The translations under genes and the position numbers were made by a program. Source: Thysanoteuthis rhombus (lineage: Eukaryota > Mollusca > Cephalopoda > Oegopsida > Thysanoteuthidae). From it: DNA of 64,000 nt. Shown piece after piece: positions 36,056 to 64,000 of this stretch; within the stretch, counting starts at the first letter, position 1; every line of letters starts with the position of its first letter. The DNA is taken from the NCBI GenBank assembly GCA_963457665.1, contig OY735206.1:51363368-51427367 (forward strand), written 5' to 3'. The notes below the pieces were generated by a model, which saw only the letters and a list, made by a program, of their open reading frames with translations, ran no database searches and was not told the DNA's origin.

Positions 36056-39000
36056 ATTCAGACTGCAAATTATATAATTTTCAAAAATCTATGTCACATG
36101 TAACTATTCATCCAACACATTGAAAATAATGCTTACAACAACCCATATTGAATTTGAGATATATCAAAGATATCAAAATCTGTTGAGGTTACCTATCAAT
36201 AAAAGAGGTGGCAAAGAATTCCTATATTCCATGCAGAATGAGGCATATTTGCTTATAAAATATAAAAGATAAAGGAGAAAGGAGAACACCATTATATGCT
36301 AGATATTTTTTCTATTATGGCTTTCTGAAAATGAAGAGAGTTAAAAACATAGTAACCCAAAGAATAGTATTTCATGTAAGAAGTCCAGTTTTATAGTTCA
36401 TCATAAATTCTTTGTAGATAAGGAATAATTAATGTCTTTTCTAATTGAGTTTTGAAAAAGATTTCCTCCTGGCTTAACATTATCGATTGGGTAACTATTT
36501 GTTTATTTCTCTATAATTCTAAGATGTCATTCACTGCTAGGGCATTTTCTTCTAACTTTTATCATCATTGTAGATCTTCTCATTATATATGTAACTTTAA
36601 TCATATATATAAAAGTTATTAGAGACAATGCTCTTAAAATCTGAAGATGTATGGAGAAAAAATTTAGATATTTTCTGTTAAATTTATCATACTGTGAAAT
36701 TATTTTGTTTTAGATGGGCATTTAAAAGGGAAAAAAGGATTGACATGAAGTACAATATGTACATTTTTTGGTGTTAAAAAGGAAGAAAATGAACAAGGAA
36801 CATCTTGTTAATTCGTACAAGAGGATTCATACTTGGATTTATTGAGTGTAAGAGTTGCCCAGAAGTCTTACAAGACAAAGTGTTTTCAGCTGAACTGCCA
36901 GCCATTTCCAAGGATGGTTACAACTTGAGGCATTAATGTTTTTCCACAATTTCATACATTAACCACACACATATATATGTACCATATTTGATGTATGATT
37001 TACACTACTTTGTAAAATAAACTATTTTTTTCTTTTATGTCCACATGAACAATGTTGCTTTTCAAGCAGGATTATGAGTATCCTAATTTCAGCTAATGTT
37101 GAACTCATATTAGACACTAAATGAGACATAAGTAATGGAGTTGGATCATAATGATAGACCTTTCATTCACTTAAAAACAATATATTCACATCATGAGTGT
37201 ATTGTTTCATATTTTGCAAATATGAATCTCTCCAACATTTTCCATATTTTTGCAATGAGATCATCATTTTATGTACTGTTTTTGTTTTCAAAATATCAAA
37301 ATATCGATATTATCATTACTGACTATGGAAAAGTAGCTAAAAAATGCATCGAGTTAACTTATGCTGTGAGGCCTCACAAAACTTGAAAACATGAGTTTTT
37401 TAAATTTTACGAGGTCTCTAAACTGTAAGGCCCTAAGCTGTAGCTTGTGACTAAATCTGACACTGCACACAAGAGTATTCTTTTATCATTTTTTATAAAT
37501 CTGTAGATCAGATCGAGGTTTTTTATTCTTACCTGTAACCACATGGACATTAATATGAACCTAAAATAATCAAAATAATGACATGAAGCCACAATGTAAT
37601 AATTCATTGGCAAACGATGACAATGTTGAAAACTGAAGCTAAACTCTGGGCTGTCATTTTAAACATCAACATTCCAAATTTAAGATTGTTAAAATTCTGA
37701 TATAATGCCTGGAGATAGACAAATTGACCCACAGAGAAACACTGAAAGCAAAGATGAGAATATTATCTTAAAGAAACAATAGAGTTTCATCAATGCTATT
37801 TTTGATTATTGAATGTTTTTTTGAATTGTTTCTATGTGTACCACTGATATTTTAATATTCACATGCAAGCAAATCTTCCAATCTAGCATCAAGGAAAATT
37901 TTTGTACAAATTTTTACTGAATTCAAAATAAAATTATTAATTCTTATTTAGACATTAAACTTTTTGTGAAATAATTCTGTACTTCAAAAAGCTTTTCAGA
38001 TAAGTGAACTCATTCCTCCATGCTATTTATGTTGCTCCCACAATGTTTTAGCCAATTCATTCTACGACCTCCTCCAGGTGTACTACTGAGAAGGCTCATA
38101 TGGAAAGGGGGTTTCTCTTTCTGATAGTGGAAAGAGGAAAAAAAAAAAGTAGCAATCACTTTATATACTGATAGTAGGCCACATGACTCGACAGTTCAGT
38201 GCAAGACAAATTAGCGCATGAAAGTTCTGTGCAAATACAATTCAGAGCATATTTGGCAACTTGTATTGATTGTATTTGGCAATTCTAAGACAGTGTTAAT
38301 TTCTTTTTTAAGTTGCACACATTTGCTAATTAGCTGCAAATTTTTACAAATTTAAAACCAGATAAATTAGTCTCATGGCATTCTTTCAGTGAAAGAACAT
38401 TTTATCAAATGGATTTTGCTATCCTTTAGGTAGAGAACATGGAAACAGAAAAGATTTTGGGCATCATCCTAGAGACAAATACAGAGGTCAAATCGTTATA
38501 AACTGAGATCTATAAACTGTAGTACCTGTAAACTCAAAAAAAAAAAATAATAATAATTTACAATTTTCCATCTGAATGAATCGTTTTAACTTAGTTTGTT
38601 TTTGTTGGTCCTTCTACGGAATTGTCGGCAAGCTTGTCCACCTGAAGGAGGTCATGGAAGGAATGAGCTGAAACATTGTGGGGAAAAAACATAAATAACA
38701 AAAAGCTCGATTATCCGAGAAATTCTTTGAATAATAGTGACTCTTCTCAAAATTATAGACAATCCTGAACTTATTTTGTATCATGTGTAATGGAATGAAT
38801 GGCATTCAAAACAGAAGACAGACATGAGAGAGAATAGAAAAAGTTTTTTTTTTTTTTTTACCTAGGATGAGGATCAACATGACTGTATAAAAAGATCTGA
38901 GCATGCTACGCCAAAGCAAAACAAATCAAAGGAAGATTAAAGCACAGAAAAGAAGACTCTTCCTTTTCTCATACCATGCCTAGTTGTTTACTGCCAAGAA

Positions 39001-40454
39001 AGTTATCAGAGTATTGAGACTTAGTATATGTTGTATATACCATATTACTAGATTGCCCCCTCTCCCCCCAGTTGAACTTTACTAAACTTACTTATTTAGT
39101 TGATCTCTGGGTGGAAGTTATCTAATGATCCAATATGTCAACCCTGCAGGTATAAGAGCACCAATTCTGATTGTGGTAATTTCTTCAGTCCAATTTTCAA
39201 GTTGAATAAAGCCGTTGTTTATGGTAGAGATTTTGTTCTAATCCGCAATGGCATACAAAGTGAATTCTGAGACCCTGTCATACGTAAACTCACTGAAGAT
39301 GTTAACATATTTTCATAAATAAGGTCAATTTTTCTCATTTTGACTTCACAATACTTTTTTTGTATTTGAAAAAAAATATCAAAATCAACTAATATCCAGC
39401 TTATTAGAAAATAGCCCAACATCCATTTACAGCAATATCGCCATATGATGACAAGATTTTATACCATAGTAGAAATTAGAATTCAATTTACATGTAACTG
39501 ACATAAATTTTTAGTGTAATCAATTTCATATAATAAGTGGAAAAATAGTCCAATAGCTTTATCTTTAGTTTAAATTCTTAGGTTAATATGTTGTACGTGT
39601 AACAGTTTCTCTCAATATAAGGCATATGAAATAAACTGGAAGAGACAGGAAAAAAAAAAAGAAGATTAATTTAAGCTATAAGTGCTTCATAAATGTAGCC
39701 AATTTTGGGTTAATCGAACAAATATCTATTTTGATCATTTGAGATCAGAAGTATGCAGGAAATCCTGGATGGTTTTCACAAATCCTGATTTGAAAAGAAT
39801 GAAATTTAAAATGTGTTTAAATTTACTTGGGGCTGAACATCACATCTTTCTTAAATCTCCTCTGTTTAATTTCAATTTAAATATCTTAAAATAATCTTCA
39901 TGTTTATTCATACTTAAAATCTCTAGTTAACTTATTCAATTGAAACTTTACACCATGAGACACAATCATGGGAAGACTGTTTTTCTGAGAGCCTTTTTAG
40001 TTGTATTAACTCACAGGAGCCTATTTGGGGGAAAAGAAACCTGACTTGATTAGGCAGTGATGTTTCACAGAATATTCAGTGTTAGGATTTTTTTAAATGT
40101 TTAACTTGACTCTTAAATTCATTAAAAAAATTCAATGCTATTATTAAGGGAAATAACTCCTTATTAGAATTATTTCCCATTGACCATTTGATAGATTGAG
40201 AATAAAAATTAGACAAATTCCATTATTTTCATTTATATTCATTAAAAAGCTCTAGTATTGGTTACAACTGGTCTCTGAACTTGAGATATAGAATAGATAA
40301 ATAGAAAAAAAAATCAACCTTTAAGGTCTGTTGTTGGCCCATGACTTGCACCTCCTGGAATAACTAGGTCAAATATAATATTTTAGTATGAGCAAAAACC
40401 ATAACAAATTACTTCTACTTCTGCAACATTTATATCCCAGGCTTAAGATCTTGA
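36056..40454. other. Intergenic, mostly unassigned
   Basis: AT-rich. Holds one outer-repeat end (37425-37468) and a pair of related words about tcattctacgacctcctcca (38060) and gaaggaggtcatggaaggaa (38643), in opposite orientation, which may be ends of a small foldback of about 600 bases. No gene seen. Confidence 0.35.
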
Positions 40455-40600
40455 TGGTTACACATGAGATGAATTTATGTTTTTCCCCTAGGGCATTAGA
40501 GCAGATTGAGTGCAAACAGCCTCAACAGGATTTGAATTCAGCTCACAAATTCAATTTACTGTGCCAGTAAGTGTTATACCACTCAAACTTACATAAATTT
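40455..40600 (-). repeat. tRNA-like remnant (SINE head or tRNA pseudogene)
   Basis: Minus strand: A-box-like GAGTGGTATAACACTTACTGG (40584-40564; 21-base region) and B-box-like GAATTCAAATCC (40539-40528), at tRNA spacing. No intact cloverleaf stem or acceptor end; no clear body downstream. Confidence 0.5.
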
Positions 40601-40866
40601 AAAAATCAATTCTAGATAAGGAATAATCAATTATTTTATGGTTTGTTTTTAGATAAAGTAATGTAACCCATTGTACTAACTAAAAATTAAGATGTAGGTA
40701 AATAGTAGTCAACATTGATACTAAGAAATAATCAGTGTCTTTATTTTTCTGGCTTTAAAACTTTCAAGATAATATATCAAATCACGATATACTGAAAAAT
40801 AAATCAATGCAATGAATCTAGAATGTTTTTATGCCTTTCTGCTGCTCAGAATCCTGACATTATTAC

Positions 40867-40938
40867 TTAACCCCTTAAAGACCTAATACCTGAATTAAAA
40901 CATCTCAGTAGACTTTTAAAAGAGATCTACGGGACCGG
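40867..40938. mobile_element. MITE, 'CCCTTTCAAGACT' family, half copy 5
   Basis: ttaaccccttaaagacctaa, gaattaaaacatctcagtag and agagatctacgggac match the left half of the family. The right half is replaced by unrelated sequence. Confidence 0.5.
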
Positions 40939-43086
40939 TTTAAATGACCAAGTTAACAGTTTTTTTTGAGGACGATGTCAACTGGGTTCATGAATATAGG
41001 TTGCGACAGAATTCTCTGATTCCATGATTTCTCCAAACTTAATTAAGTATAGTCAAAGTGAAACAAGATGATGAATATCAAAGTGGGGCATTGAAGATTT
41101 TATTGTCAACTCAACTTTGGCATACCTAGAAAAACTTGATCCGTCTCCATAGAAAAAGGGGAAGCATAGTCATGCTCCAAAATCAAGCAGAGGTTGCATT
41201 TACTTGAATCTGGCATCCTCACATTGTGATGGAGTACCAACAAAGTCTCGTGATATCATGAGGTATTGCAGGGGTACTTTGGATTAGTGGTCATGAAGTC
41301 AAGGCCCAGAAACCTACCCCGACACCAGCTATCAGATGAAGGTTTTGTCAGAGGGACCACTACTGTTGTCAGATCATTTGTTGTATGAACTTATATGAAG
41401 CATATGGCTATATAAGTTTCTATTCTACAGAGAGATGTAAATACAATGGTAAACAGCTTTCAATAGATACAACAATTGTAAGACTAACAGCATACAAGAT
41501 GCGTCCATAAAAAACAAAAAAACTTGAAACAGTGTGCCACTGAGACATTCTAGTATGCTTGCGACAGGAATGTTATATAGCAGTGACCTTGATCTTTTAT
41601 ATAAAAAAACACAACCAGCATTAAGCTACGTTGATTAGTTTTTATGCCCAGTGTTTTTTTTGTGCCCAACTTGAAAAATGAAGAATTTTGAAAACCAACT
41701 AGTTTGTGTGAAATTCTGTTTCAAATTCAGAAAAACCTTTTGGAAACCTTTTTGTTTAAACAGATCTATGGTCAGGAATGGTACCAGTATTCCAGATTGG
41801 GAAGGACATCCTCCAAAGGCAATGCCAAATCTGGACAACCTTTTATGTTGACGGATGATAAAGGCATTACTAAAGTGCCTGCTATGATCCATAAAAATTG
41901 TTACCTAACTTTCCATGAAGTTTTCGAATAGGTAACAATGTGTAAAAAATCATACCATAGAATTAAAAAAAACTGATGATGCCTTTAGACTATTTTTCAT
42001 ATAAATAATAGTTCAATGGTAGTCTCTTTTCAAGAAATGCTTCCTTGAATCCTATAAAAAAACATTTGCAGATATACAAAATGCTGTACTCAGTCTTAAT
42101 TCATTAAATTTTTCCTCCAGTTCAAGTGACCTAAAAATAAGATGTTGAATTTTGTGATACTGATATATTTAATTATTTAATATCAGATCAACAAATATGA
42201 AGCAAGCTAAATATCAATAATAAGGTTAATCATTTAGGTTTACAAGAGAAATGAACTTGGAAATCAAGTTTTATATTTAAAATATGATTAAAAAGAAAAT
42301 TTTATTGTATTTTCTAAATAAAATAATCCTAATTTGTTACATTTTGTCAAGAATAACTTAGCATGAGTGTCTACTGCCACTTTCTAAGGTGATGGGGGTG
42401 CAAAAAATATATATATTCAAAATCTATTAATTGTAATAATAATGAGCATTTTTATACAGGAACATCAAGTTGGGCTTACATGAAACGATTGTACTGCATC
42501 ATTATCTTTTTTTAACGATGAGTTCCCAACTTCCAAACCCCTTCACCCTCAGTGAGAAACCCCTCCCCCAAGTGAATGCCAATGACTCATAGGTCTAAGC
42601 ATGCTCCTTTTCAAATTATATAGAAGATTTTACAAGCGTCTGGTTATAAGAATTTAAAAAAAAAACAACTTTTTAAATTGTTTCACTCAAAATACAGGAT
42701 ATTTATTTGGATGGCTAAAACAAATATATATTTTCTATATACCTATTAAAATTTTAAAGTATTTTTTAATCTTGGTCCTATTTTAGAAATCAAGTCTATT
42801 CATATTTTCAACTTAATGTTTGACTAGTGTACCAACATGATGATTACAGCATATGATTTCTAAAAAGTAGAAATTATGAATCTTTAAACCTATTTAACAA
42901 TCGAAAGATTTCTTGCATAATTCAACATAGAATCAAAGAAGATACTGAGGGGATTTCGGGGGAAAAAAAAAGGAGTTCAGTTTTGAGGGATATTGGCATC
43001 TACAGCAAGGAAAGGTATACAAAGAATAGAATATACACTGACAGATAACACTCTGCTTTTATAGAAATTGAGGTTGCACTTCTATT

Positions 43087-43168
43087 GTATCCATGGCAAC
43101 ATTACCTTAGCAACCAGCCATCCAGCCAATCAGCTCACTAGAAATAGGAAGCCATCTTGGGTATAAAA
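43087..43168 (+). promoter_or_regulatory. Promoter-like cluster: RFX X-box, CCAAT, YY1-like, TATA-like
   Basis: GTATCCATGGCAAC (43087-43100) is a near-palindromic X-box; TAGCAACC follows as a half site (about 43108). GCCAATCAG (43125-43133) is a perfect NF-Y core, CCATCTTGG (43152-43160) is YY1-like, and gtataaaa follows directly. Order and spacing look like a plus-strand promoter. No coding exon follows at once; the nearest plus-strand exon candidate is at 44856. Confidence 0.4.
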
Positions 43169-44855
43169 AAAAAAAAAAAAAAAGGTAAAATACAGTTTGC
43201 ATACCCACAAATAATATACAATTACAAGGTGGTTACAACGAATAAGTAGACAGCGTACCGAGTGGACTTTCCCAAACAAACACTGCTGATATGAATTTGA
43301 ATATTAATGTAGTGAAAATATGATAAAATTTAAAATAGATTAAAACACAGTTAAAGAAATAAGATTAAAACTATGGTATTAAATAGGAGGAAGCAAAAAC
43401 TGCAGAAAATAAATTATTCAGTAAATGACAATATACAAATGTTCAAGCTTATATTTTGAATGACATTTCTCCAGTCAGTGATATTGAATTGCCAAGAACT
43501 CAAGAGAACCAAATAATTTACTAACTGCAATGTTTTGATAAAAGCCATTTATATTAAAAAGATTTTAAGATGATATCAACTCAGGAAAAAATTGTTAATT
43601 GAAAAAATCAATAAAATCAAATGTCTTGCAGTGTAAGTTACTTTTAAGATTAAAATGAGACCAACTGCGCTGTTTGGCTGGTGTATAATTAAACTAAATT
43701 AAATAAAATGATAACTAAAATTTTTGAAGGTAAAAGTTTAGATAGTATGGAAAAAAAACAAAAAAAACAAGAATTATGGTCTTGACTGTACATGCCAACC
43801 AGAGTGATCAACACCTCTACAGTGATATATATATATATGACCTAATGTCTAATGTGTTGGTTATAAAACCAATCAGAGAATATTTTTATTTATGTGGAAA
43901 TTCAATTTGCTATGACACCAATGTAAGGATTTTAAACAATAATATCTCTACATTGTTGATATTTCCAATGATTAAATTTGAACATTTCAATTAAATTATT
44001 ACTGCGTTACATATGACACAAATATATTTTATGATAACATCAACATAATTCTAATTCATCTTTATTATTCATAAGCGATATATTTCATTGTTTTTACTGT
44101 AACTATCAGGAATTTCAAGTGAATTACTTATTTTTCTTTACATGAAATAGAATACTTCAGTTTTATATGTAATTTTACAGAATATAAAGTAATTGCCACG
44201 TTTTCCAGATAATAGAACATTGCTTTTATGCAAAAATACTGAAAAATTCTTCAAAGAAATTGAATTTGATCAGTCTCTCTCTTCAGTACAAACCACAGAG
44301 TTAAGTGCATGGACGAAGGAGGAGATTATACTGGAAAATAAATATTTGTTACATAAAATAAATGCTATTTTTAACCATTAGTCTATGGACTTTTCGGATT
44401 TACCTATATGTATGAAAATTGTGTTAATAGTCAGTTATTAAGTCATAGATTTTTATAACGAATGAAATTTCAATAATACTTTTTTAGAACTTCCTCTGAA
44501 AAGTTTGTAAGATTAAGAAACAAACTAATCCTGTGTCTCAAAAATATGGTGGAAGCAAAATGATAGCAAAATAAATTTAAAAAAAAACAACAAAAAGTAG
44601 ATAACTAAAAAGATCTGATATATAATATATATATATCAACAGTGTAAGGTTGGAGTGGGGCCATCCAGGCTACGTGGTCTATATCAGGTGTTTTCTGGTG
44701 AAGCAAAAATGATGCAAGCAACGGTAAAACACATGGACGGTGACTGACTACCGGACCGCGTGCAGCGGGCTATCATCATACCAACATATCAGCATGCACC
44801 GCAGCAGCAGCAAGTGCCAGACTTATGATCTTACTTCTCTCCCATTTGCCTTTAG

Positions 44856-44934
44856 AATGACTCTCAGAAAAATTGCACGGGATAAGGGAGAAAACCTGGA
44901 AACAAGGCCAATCAGAGACAAGTTTTCAGAAATG
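44856..44934 (+). CDS. Candidate internal exon, unknown gene
   Basis: A strong acceptor (tctctcccatttgcctttag) and strong donor (atg|gtaagt) bracket 79 bases. The one sensible frame begins one base in: MTLRKIARDKGENLETRPIR then DKFSEM, ending in phase 0. Composition is coding-like and GC-richer than flanks. I recognise no domain and find no partner exons, so this could be an exon of an unrecognised plus-strand gene, an exonised repeat, or a lncRNA exon. Confidence 0.4.
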
Positions 44935-45654
44935 GTAAGTCGACAACAACAGCTACAATAGAAATCAAAACAATCAAACAAAAAGATGAAAACAAGACAG
45001 ATAAGTGAAGTTGAACCAACAAAAAGCTATCCTGTCCACCCCGAACATGGCTGCTACCTCACTTTTGGCTGCACCCACATGTTACCTAAAGTAAAAGCAT
45101 ATCTTTTTGTGTATAAATTTTTCAGGATTACTCAATGAATGTATCCAAAAAGTTGACAGCAATAAGTGCAGTTTTAGTTTAGCGAACCACTCAACTGAAA
45201 CAAGATAATGCAAACAGTATTATTTTGAATTTTTTAAGTAATTAATATATGAAAACAAATACCTAATAAAATTGAATTTTTAAAATCAAAAGCTTAATTC
45301 ACAAACCAAAAAATTCAAAGACAGAAAGAAGGAAAAATTGAGAGTAACAAAAACAGAAAACAAGGTTATGTAACTGGGCAAAGCAAAAGTACATCACTAG
45401 AGATAAATACCAAATCCAAAAGCAGGAAGGAAAAACTAAGGAGAGAAAAGGTTTTTAAAACATTAGGAACTCTATCAATCATTCAAATCGAAAATTAATT
45501 TTGTGCATTTTCTTGAGAATTATATCAATGAAAGGTTTCAGAAAAAAGAATCTTTAATTTTCCACACTCAGTCAAAGGGTTCATAGCAATATGGATGTTT
45601 ATTACAGTAGAAGTACTCTCCCCTCACTAGCTGGGAATAACTTGATTTCAAGTT

Positions 45655-45757
45655 GTGCAAAAGACTTGTTCTTACAGTAAGGCTTAGCAATCTTAGCATA
45701 CGATTTTTTTTCCTTCTTAATAAAGTTGAGAACTTTGACTTCATTTTCGGGGTTGAC
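45655..45757 (-). mobile_element. Tigger-type transposase HTH fragment
   Basis: Minus strand: NPENEVKVLNFIKKEKKSYA then KIAKPYCKNKS matches the start of CENP-B-like Tigger transposases (typical wording KVLNLIRKEKKSYAEVAKIYGKNES). Only this patch of about 31 residues is recognisable; flanking frame is unrelated. Confidence 0.5.
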
Positions 45758-46162
45758 TGCTGGTAGCAATATAGCAGATAAGGGATACCACTGTAAAACT
45801 TTTCTTTCAATGACAAAACTATGAGTATATTCATCAGTTTTTAAAATGATATTTCTAGATACACAAGTTGACATTGAGAAGTTGAAAAAAATAGTAATAA
45901 ATACATTTTTTTCCAAATAATTCCAACTTTTGCATGAAGACAAATATAAATTCAAGAATTTCAGCTGAAAAATAAAATGGTTTTAATTTGAATGAAGTAT
46001 AAGTTGGAAGATTGAAAAATGATATCATATGAGCTAAAGAGAAAAACAAAATATTGTTTTTTTTTTGTTGAAAAGTCAACAATATTGTTGTTAGCTTCAA
46101 GGACTTTGTTTTATTCTTTACTCAAAGCGGCTGGGCACCAAAGCAAATATACTGCAAAATAG

Positions 46163-46164
<2 letters not shown>

Positions 46165-46224
<60 letters not shown>
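46165..46224. repeat. (TA)n microsatellite, about 60 bases
   Basis: Uninterrupted TA dinucleotides. Next to it, 46235-46335 is a GC-richer scrap (ggggccctctggtggccatg) of unknown origin. Confidence 0.95.
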
Positions 46225-46233
<9 letters not shown>

Positions 46234-46859
46234 AACCAGCAGGGCCAGCCTAAGCCTTTATGGGACTGTAAGCAAAATTTGATTTGAGGCATCCCCTCAC
46301 CTCTTAGGGGCCCTCTGGTGGCCATGGTGCCATAAGAAGCTGCTCAGTTCATTGGGCCTGCTCTGAAAAACAGTGATCATTGCTTTGTAATGCATAAAAC
46401 ATGTCACACTATGTTTGTGTTCATAGCATAACATAACATAAATAGAATCAGGATGGCATAATGCTTCTGACAAAGGAGAAATTTACTAAGCAAAGCTAGT
46501 ATGAATAATGTAAGAGCCAACTAATTAGATTACTATCTACTTTTCTGCAGGCCATAGGTTCACTTATGATCTCTGGGGATTCACATTGTGAGTCGTGATG
46601 TCCAGCAGTTGTCTGACATTTTTGCAATATGGCCTGCCCATCGGCATTTGTGTTTTCTAATGGATTCTATGATAACTCTGACTCCTGTTTTTCTCTATTA
46701 TTTCTTAAAATGATGTATGCTGTACCTAAAATTACCTATAGTCCTATGTGAATTAACTGATCAGCCTATATAAGAGAAAGAGCAAAGTGGTAAGATGAAT
46801 AATGACAGCTTTGATGTAGAAGAAAGGGAAACTACTCAGTGTCAATAGGTAATCTTAGT

Positions 46860-47285
46860 ATTTTTGGACTGTTGTCCTCATCTCAGTTCGCCCGTTTGAA
46901 CACATTTCAGCTGTTGTATTCTACGGCCTTCTTTCAGTATGCCACGTGAAAAGAATTTACTTTATCAGGGCTTTTTTGTTGTTTTTTGTTTTTTTTTTTA
47001 AATTATGGCAGCTATACTGCAATTGTAGCTAAAATAGGATAACCTTATTGACAAGCATTGCTGTTGAGGTTTGAAATTTCTGTTTGATACCATTTTTTGC
47101 TTTGTACTACTCGAGGAGAAAAAACGCTGGTACCGGATATTACGGATATTGCATGTGACACCTGAAGAAGGCCATAGGGTACGGCTTGGATGTTGTGTTC
47201 AAAAAGATGAACCAAGATTGGAACATCAGTCCCAAAATACTCGTACATAATAATAATCCTTCATCTAAAAAATTCAGACAAAAAG
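46860..47285. mobile_element. Foldback element, 'GTCCTCATCTTGG' family, copy 3
   Basis: ttgtcctcatctcagttcgc (46872-46891) and ctacggccttctttcag pair with cctgaagaaggccatagggt (about 47162-47181) and aaccaagattggaacatcag (47211-47230). Right end aaaaattcagacaaaa as in copy 1. Confidence 0.7.
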
Positions 47286-48137
47286 TAATCTTAGGTTAAT
47301 ACTAAAAAGAAACTATTTTAATTGATCACTCAAAAGAGAAAAAAAAAAATGGCCTTGTCACATTCATTCAGTATCAACAAGCAACAGGATCTGAATGTTA
47401 ATAGGAATAAATTATTAATAGATACAAAATTCTGGACCGCAGTTTAACCAACCAGGGGGAAAAAGAAAAAAAAAAAAGCTTTGGTGTGAATTAAAAACTT
47501 TTGGATTTTTTTTTTTTCAAAACATAATATCAAAATGAAAACACACAAATAGTGCAAAATGAATGGGGTGAGGTACATTGTTCAATGTTGTAACTTATTT
47601 GCAATTTATGTCGATCAACATTATTTATTACAGACAGAGGCTGTATACTTGTTATAAACTAGTGATTAATTTTATTTTACTTCCATTATGTATCTTTCAT
47701 CAGTAATAGATAGAAAGTTACAGACAAAAAAAGAAAGAGGTTAAGTCACGCTGATCTTTACATAGATTAGACGATATAAATTCATGAATAGTAAAAATGT
47801 AATACGCATTACATGAGAAGCTTATGGAAATAAGGGTTTTGTTTATAACAAATCAAAGTATTTAAAAAAAACATTTATTCCAAGAAATTTTCAGTACTTT
47901 TTTTTTTTCGAAGTAGAATTTACAAAATCAATCTCTTTTATACCTTGATGATATTTTGGTTTTAGAGCAATAAGATTTCAAGCATGCAGAATAAAATGCA
48001 TGTATGGAGAAGTAGATTTGCTTCTAGCGCTGAATGAAAACTCATATCATGAATACCAATGAATTTTTAGTAGCTTTTGAAGGGTTAAAACGCGGGGTAT
48101 AATGCAGGTGTAGGAATTTTTTTTTTCTTCCTTTTTT

Positions 48138-63519
<15,382 letters not shown>

Positions 63520-63917
63520 CTGGGAAAAAAAAAAAAATTAAAGATTGAAAAAAAAAATTTTTTTTGAAATATCACATAAAAAAGATATAAGGTCATAGGA
63601 TTTTAGAATATTTCATTAACAAATTTTTTGAATGATTGAACAGTATGGTTCATAAGATATAAGAGCTGTATGAAACATTTACAACCAGATATCTACTCAC
63701 TGATGTTTCCTTAGGAATTTAGTCTATTATAAAATTTGTAATATACCTATCCCCTGATATGAATACAGGTATTCATTCCTAAATTTTCCATACTGTTTAC
63801 AATCACACTATTCAAGGTCTTATAGTTGAATTTTTTTTTCAGATTATTTATTCACACAGTAATACCTCAAACGTATTACATCAAAATCAAAAGGTATTCC
63901 TGCTCTAATTTACATAG

Positions 63918-64000
63918 ATACATCAATAAGTTTAGAGCTTGGTGATGAAAAAAAATTCATTTTACACAACAAGTTTTTTTTATTTACAGATATTGTTCTT
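63918..64000. mobile_element. Partial MITE, relative of 52761-52940, cut by window edge
   Basis: acatcaataagtttagagct and gatgaaaaaaaattcatttt match the left part of the copy at 52.8 kb. The remainder lies outside. Confidence 0.5.

Noticed and set aside
40528-40600. Functional tRNA gene on the minus strand
   Set aside because: Internal boxes only; no acceptor stem and diverged arms.
45568-45955. 117-codon minus-strand frame as a host gene
   Set aside because: Only a central patch is protein-like and it matches a Tigger HTH; the rest is arbitrary translation.

Overview
Invertebrate nuclear DNA: very AT-rich, intron-rich, full of short palindromic transposon remnants and (TA)n/(TG)n microsatellites. 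Protein-level similarity and repeat style (mariner, Merlin, Tigger/pogo and Penelope-like debris, tRNA-derived repeats, scattered GGGAGATAA words) suggest a mollusc, most likely a cephalopod such as an octopus. The species is inference; the two genes are secure.

Both recognisable genes lie on the minus strand. Left (871-8795): ARL13B, the ciliary ARF-like GTPase, in six exons. Exons 1-5 join in phase into one frame with all five G motifs and the ARL13-type DLGGG switch; the last exon is tentative. A small motif cluster at about 9.76-9.85 kb (CRE-like, YY1-like, two ETS sites) looks like its promoter. Right (48138-63519, continuing beyond the right edge): the C-terminal half of the BK (Slo1, KCNMA1) calcium-activated potassium channel, seven exons covering the second RCK domain, with an intact calcium bowl and an unusual last exon.

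Between them (9.9-48 kb) lie about 38 kb without a recognisable gene. This holds several transposon families: an 887-bp mariner remnant with TA target duplication, pieces of a Tigger/pogo family (ends plus CENP-B-type DNA-binding domain), a pogo-like element apparently nested in another repeat, at least three foldback/MITE families, and tRNA-derived repeats. Three orphan exon-like segments (18.8 kb and 20.7 kb minus; 44.9 kb plus) and one promoter-like cluster with an RFX X-box at 43.1 kb are the only hints of other transcription units. The introns of both genes are also loaded with remnants: mariner, piggyBac-like and Penelope-like in ARL13B; Merlin, Tigger and several MITEs in BK.

No wholly new system can be demonstrated. 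The most interesting items are the BK terminal exon, the miRNA-like hairpin at 25.1 kb, the X-box/CCAAT cluster with a well-formed orphan exon 1.7 kb downstream, and recurrent foldback families that are not obviously catalogued.
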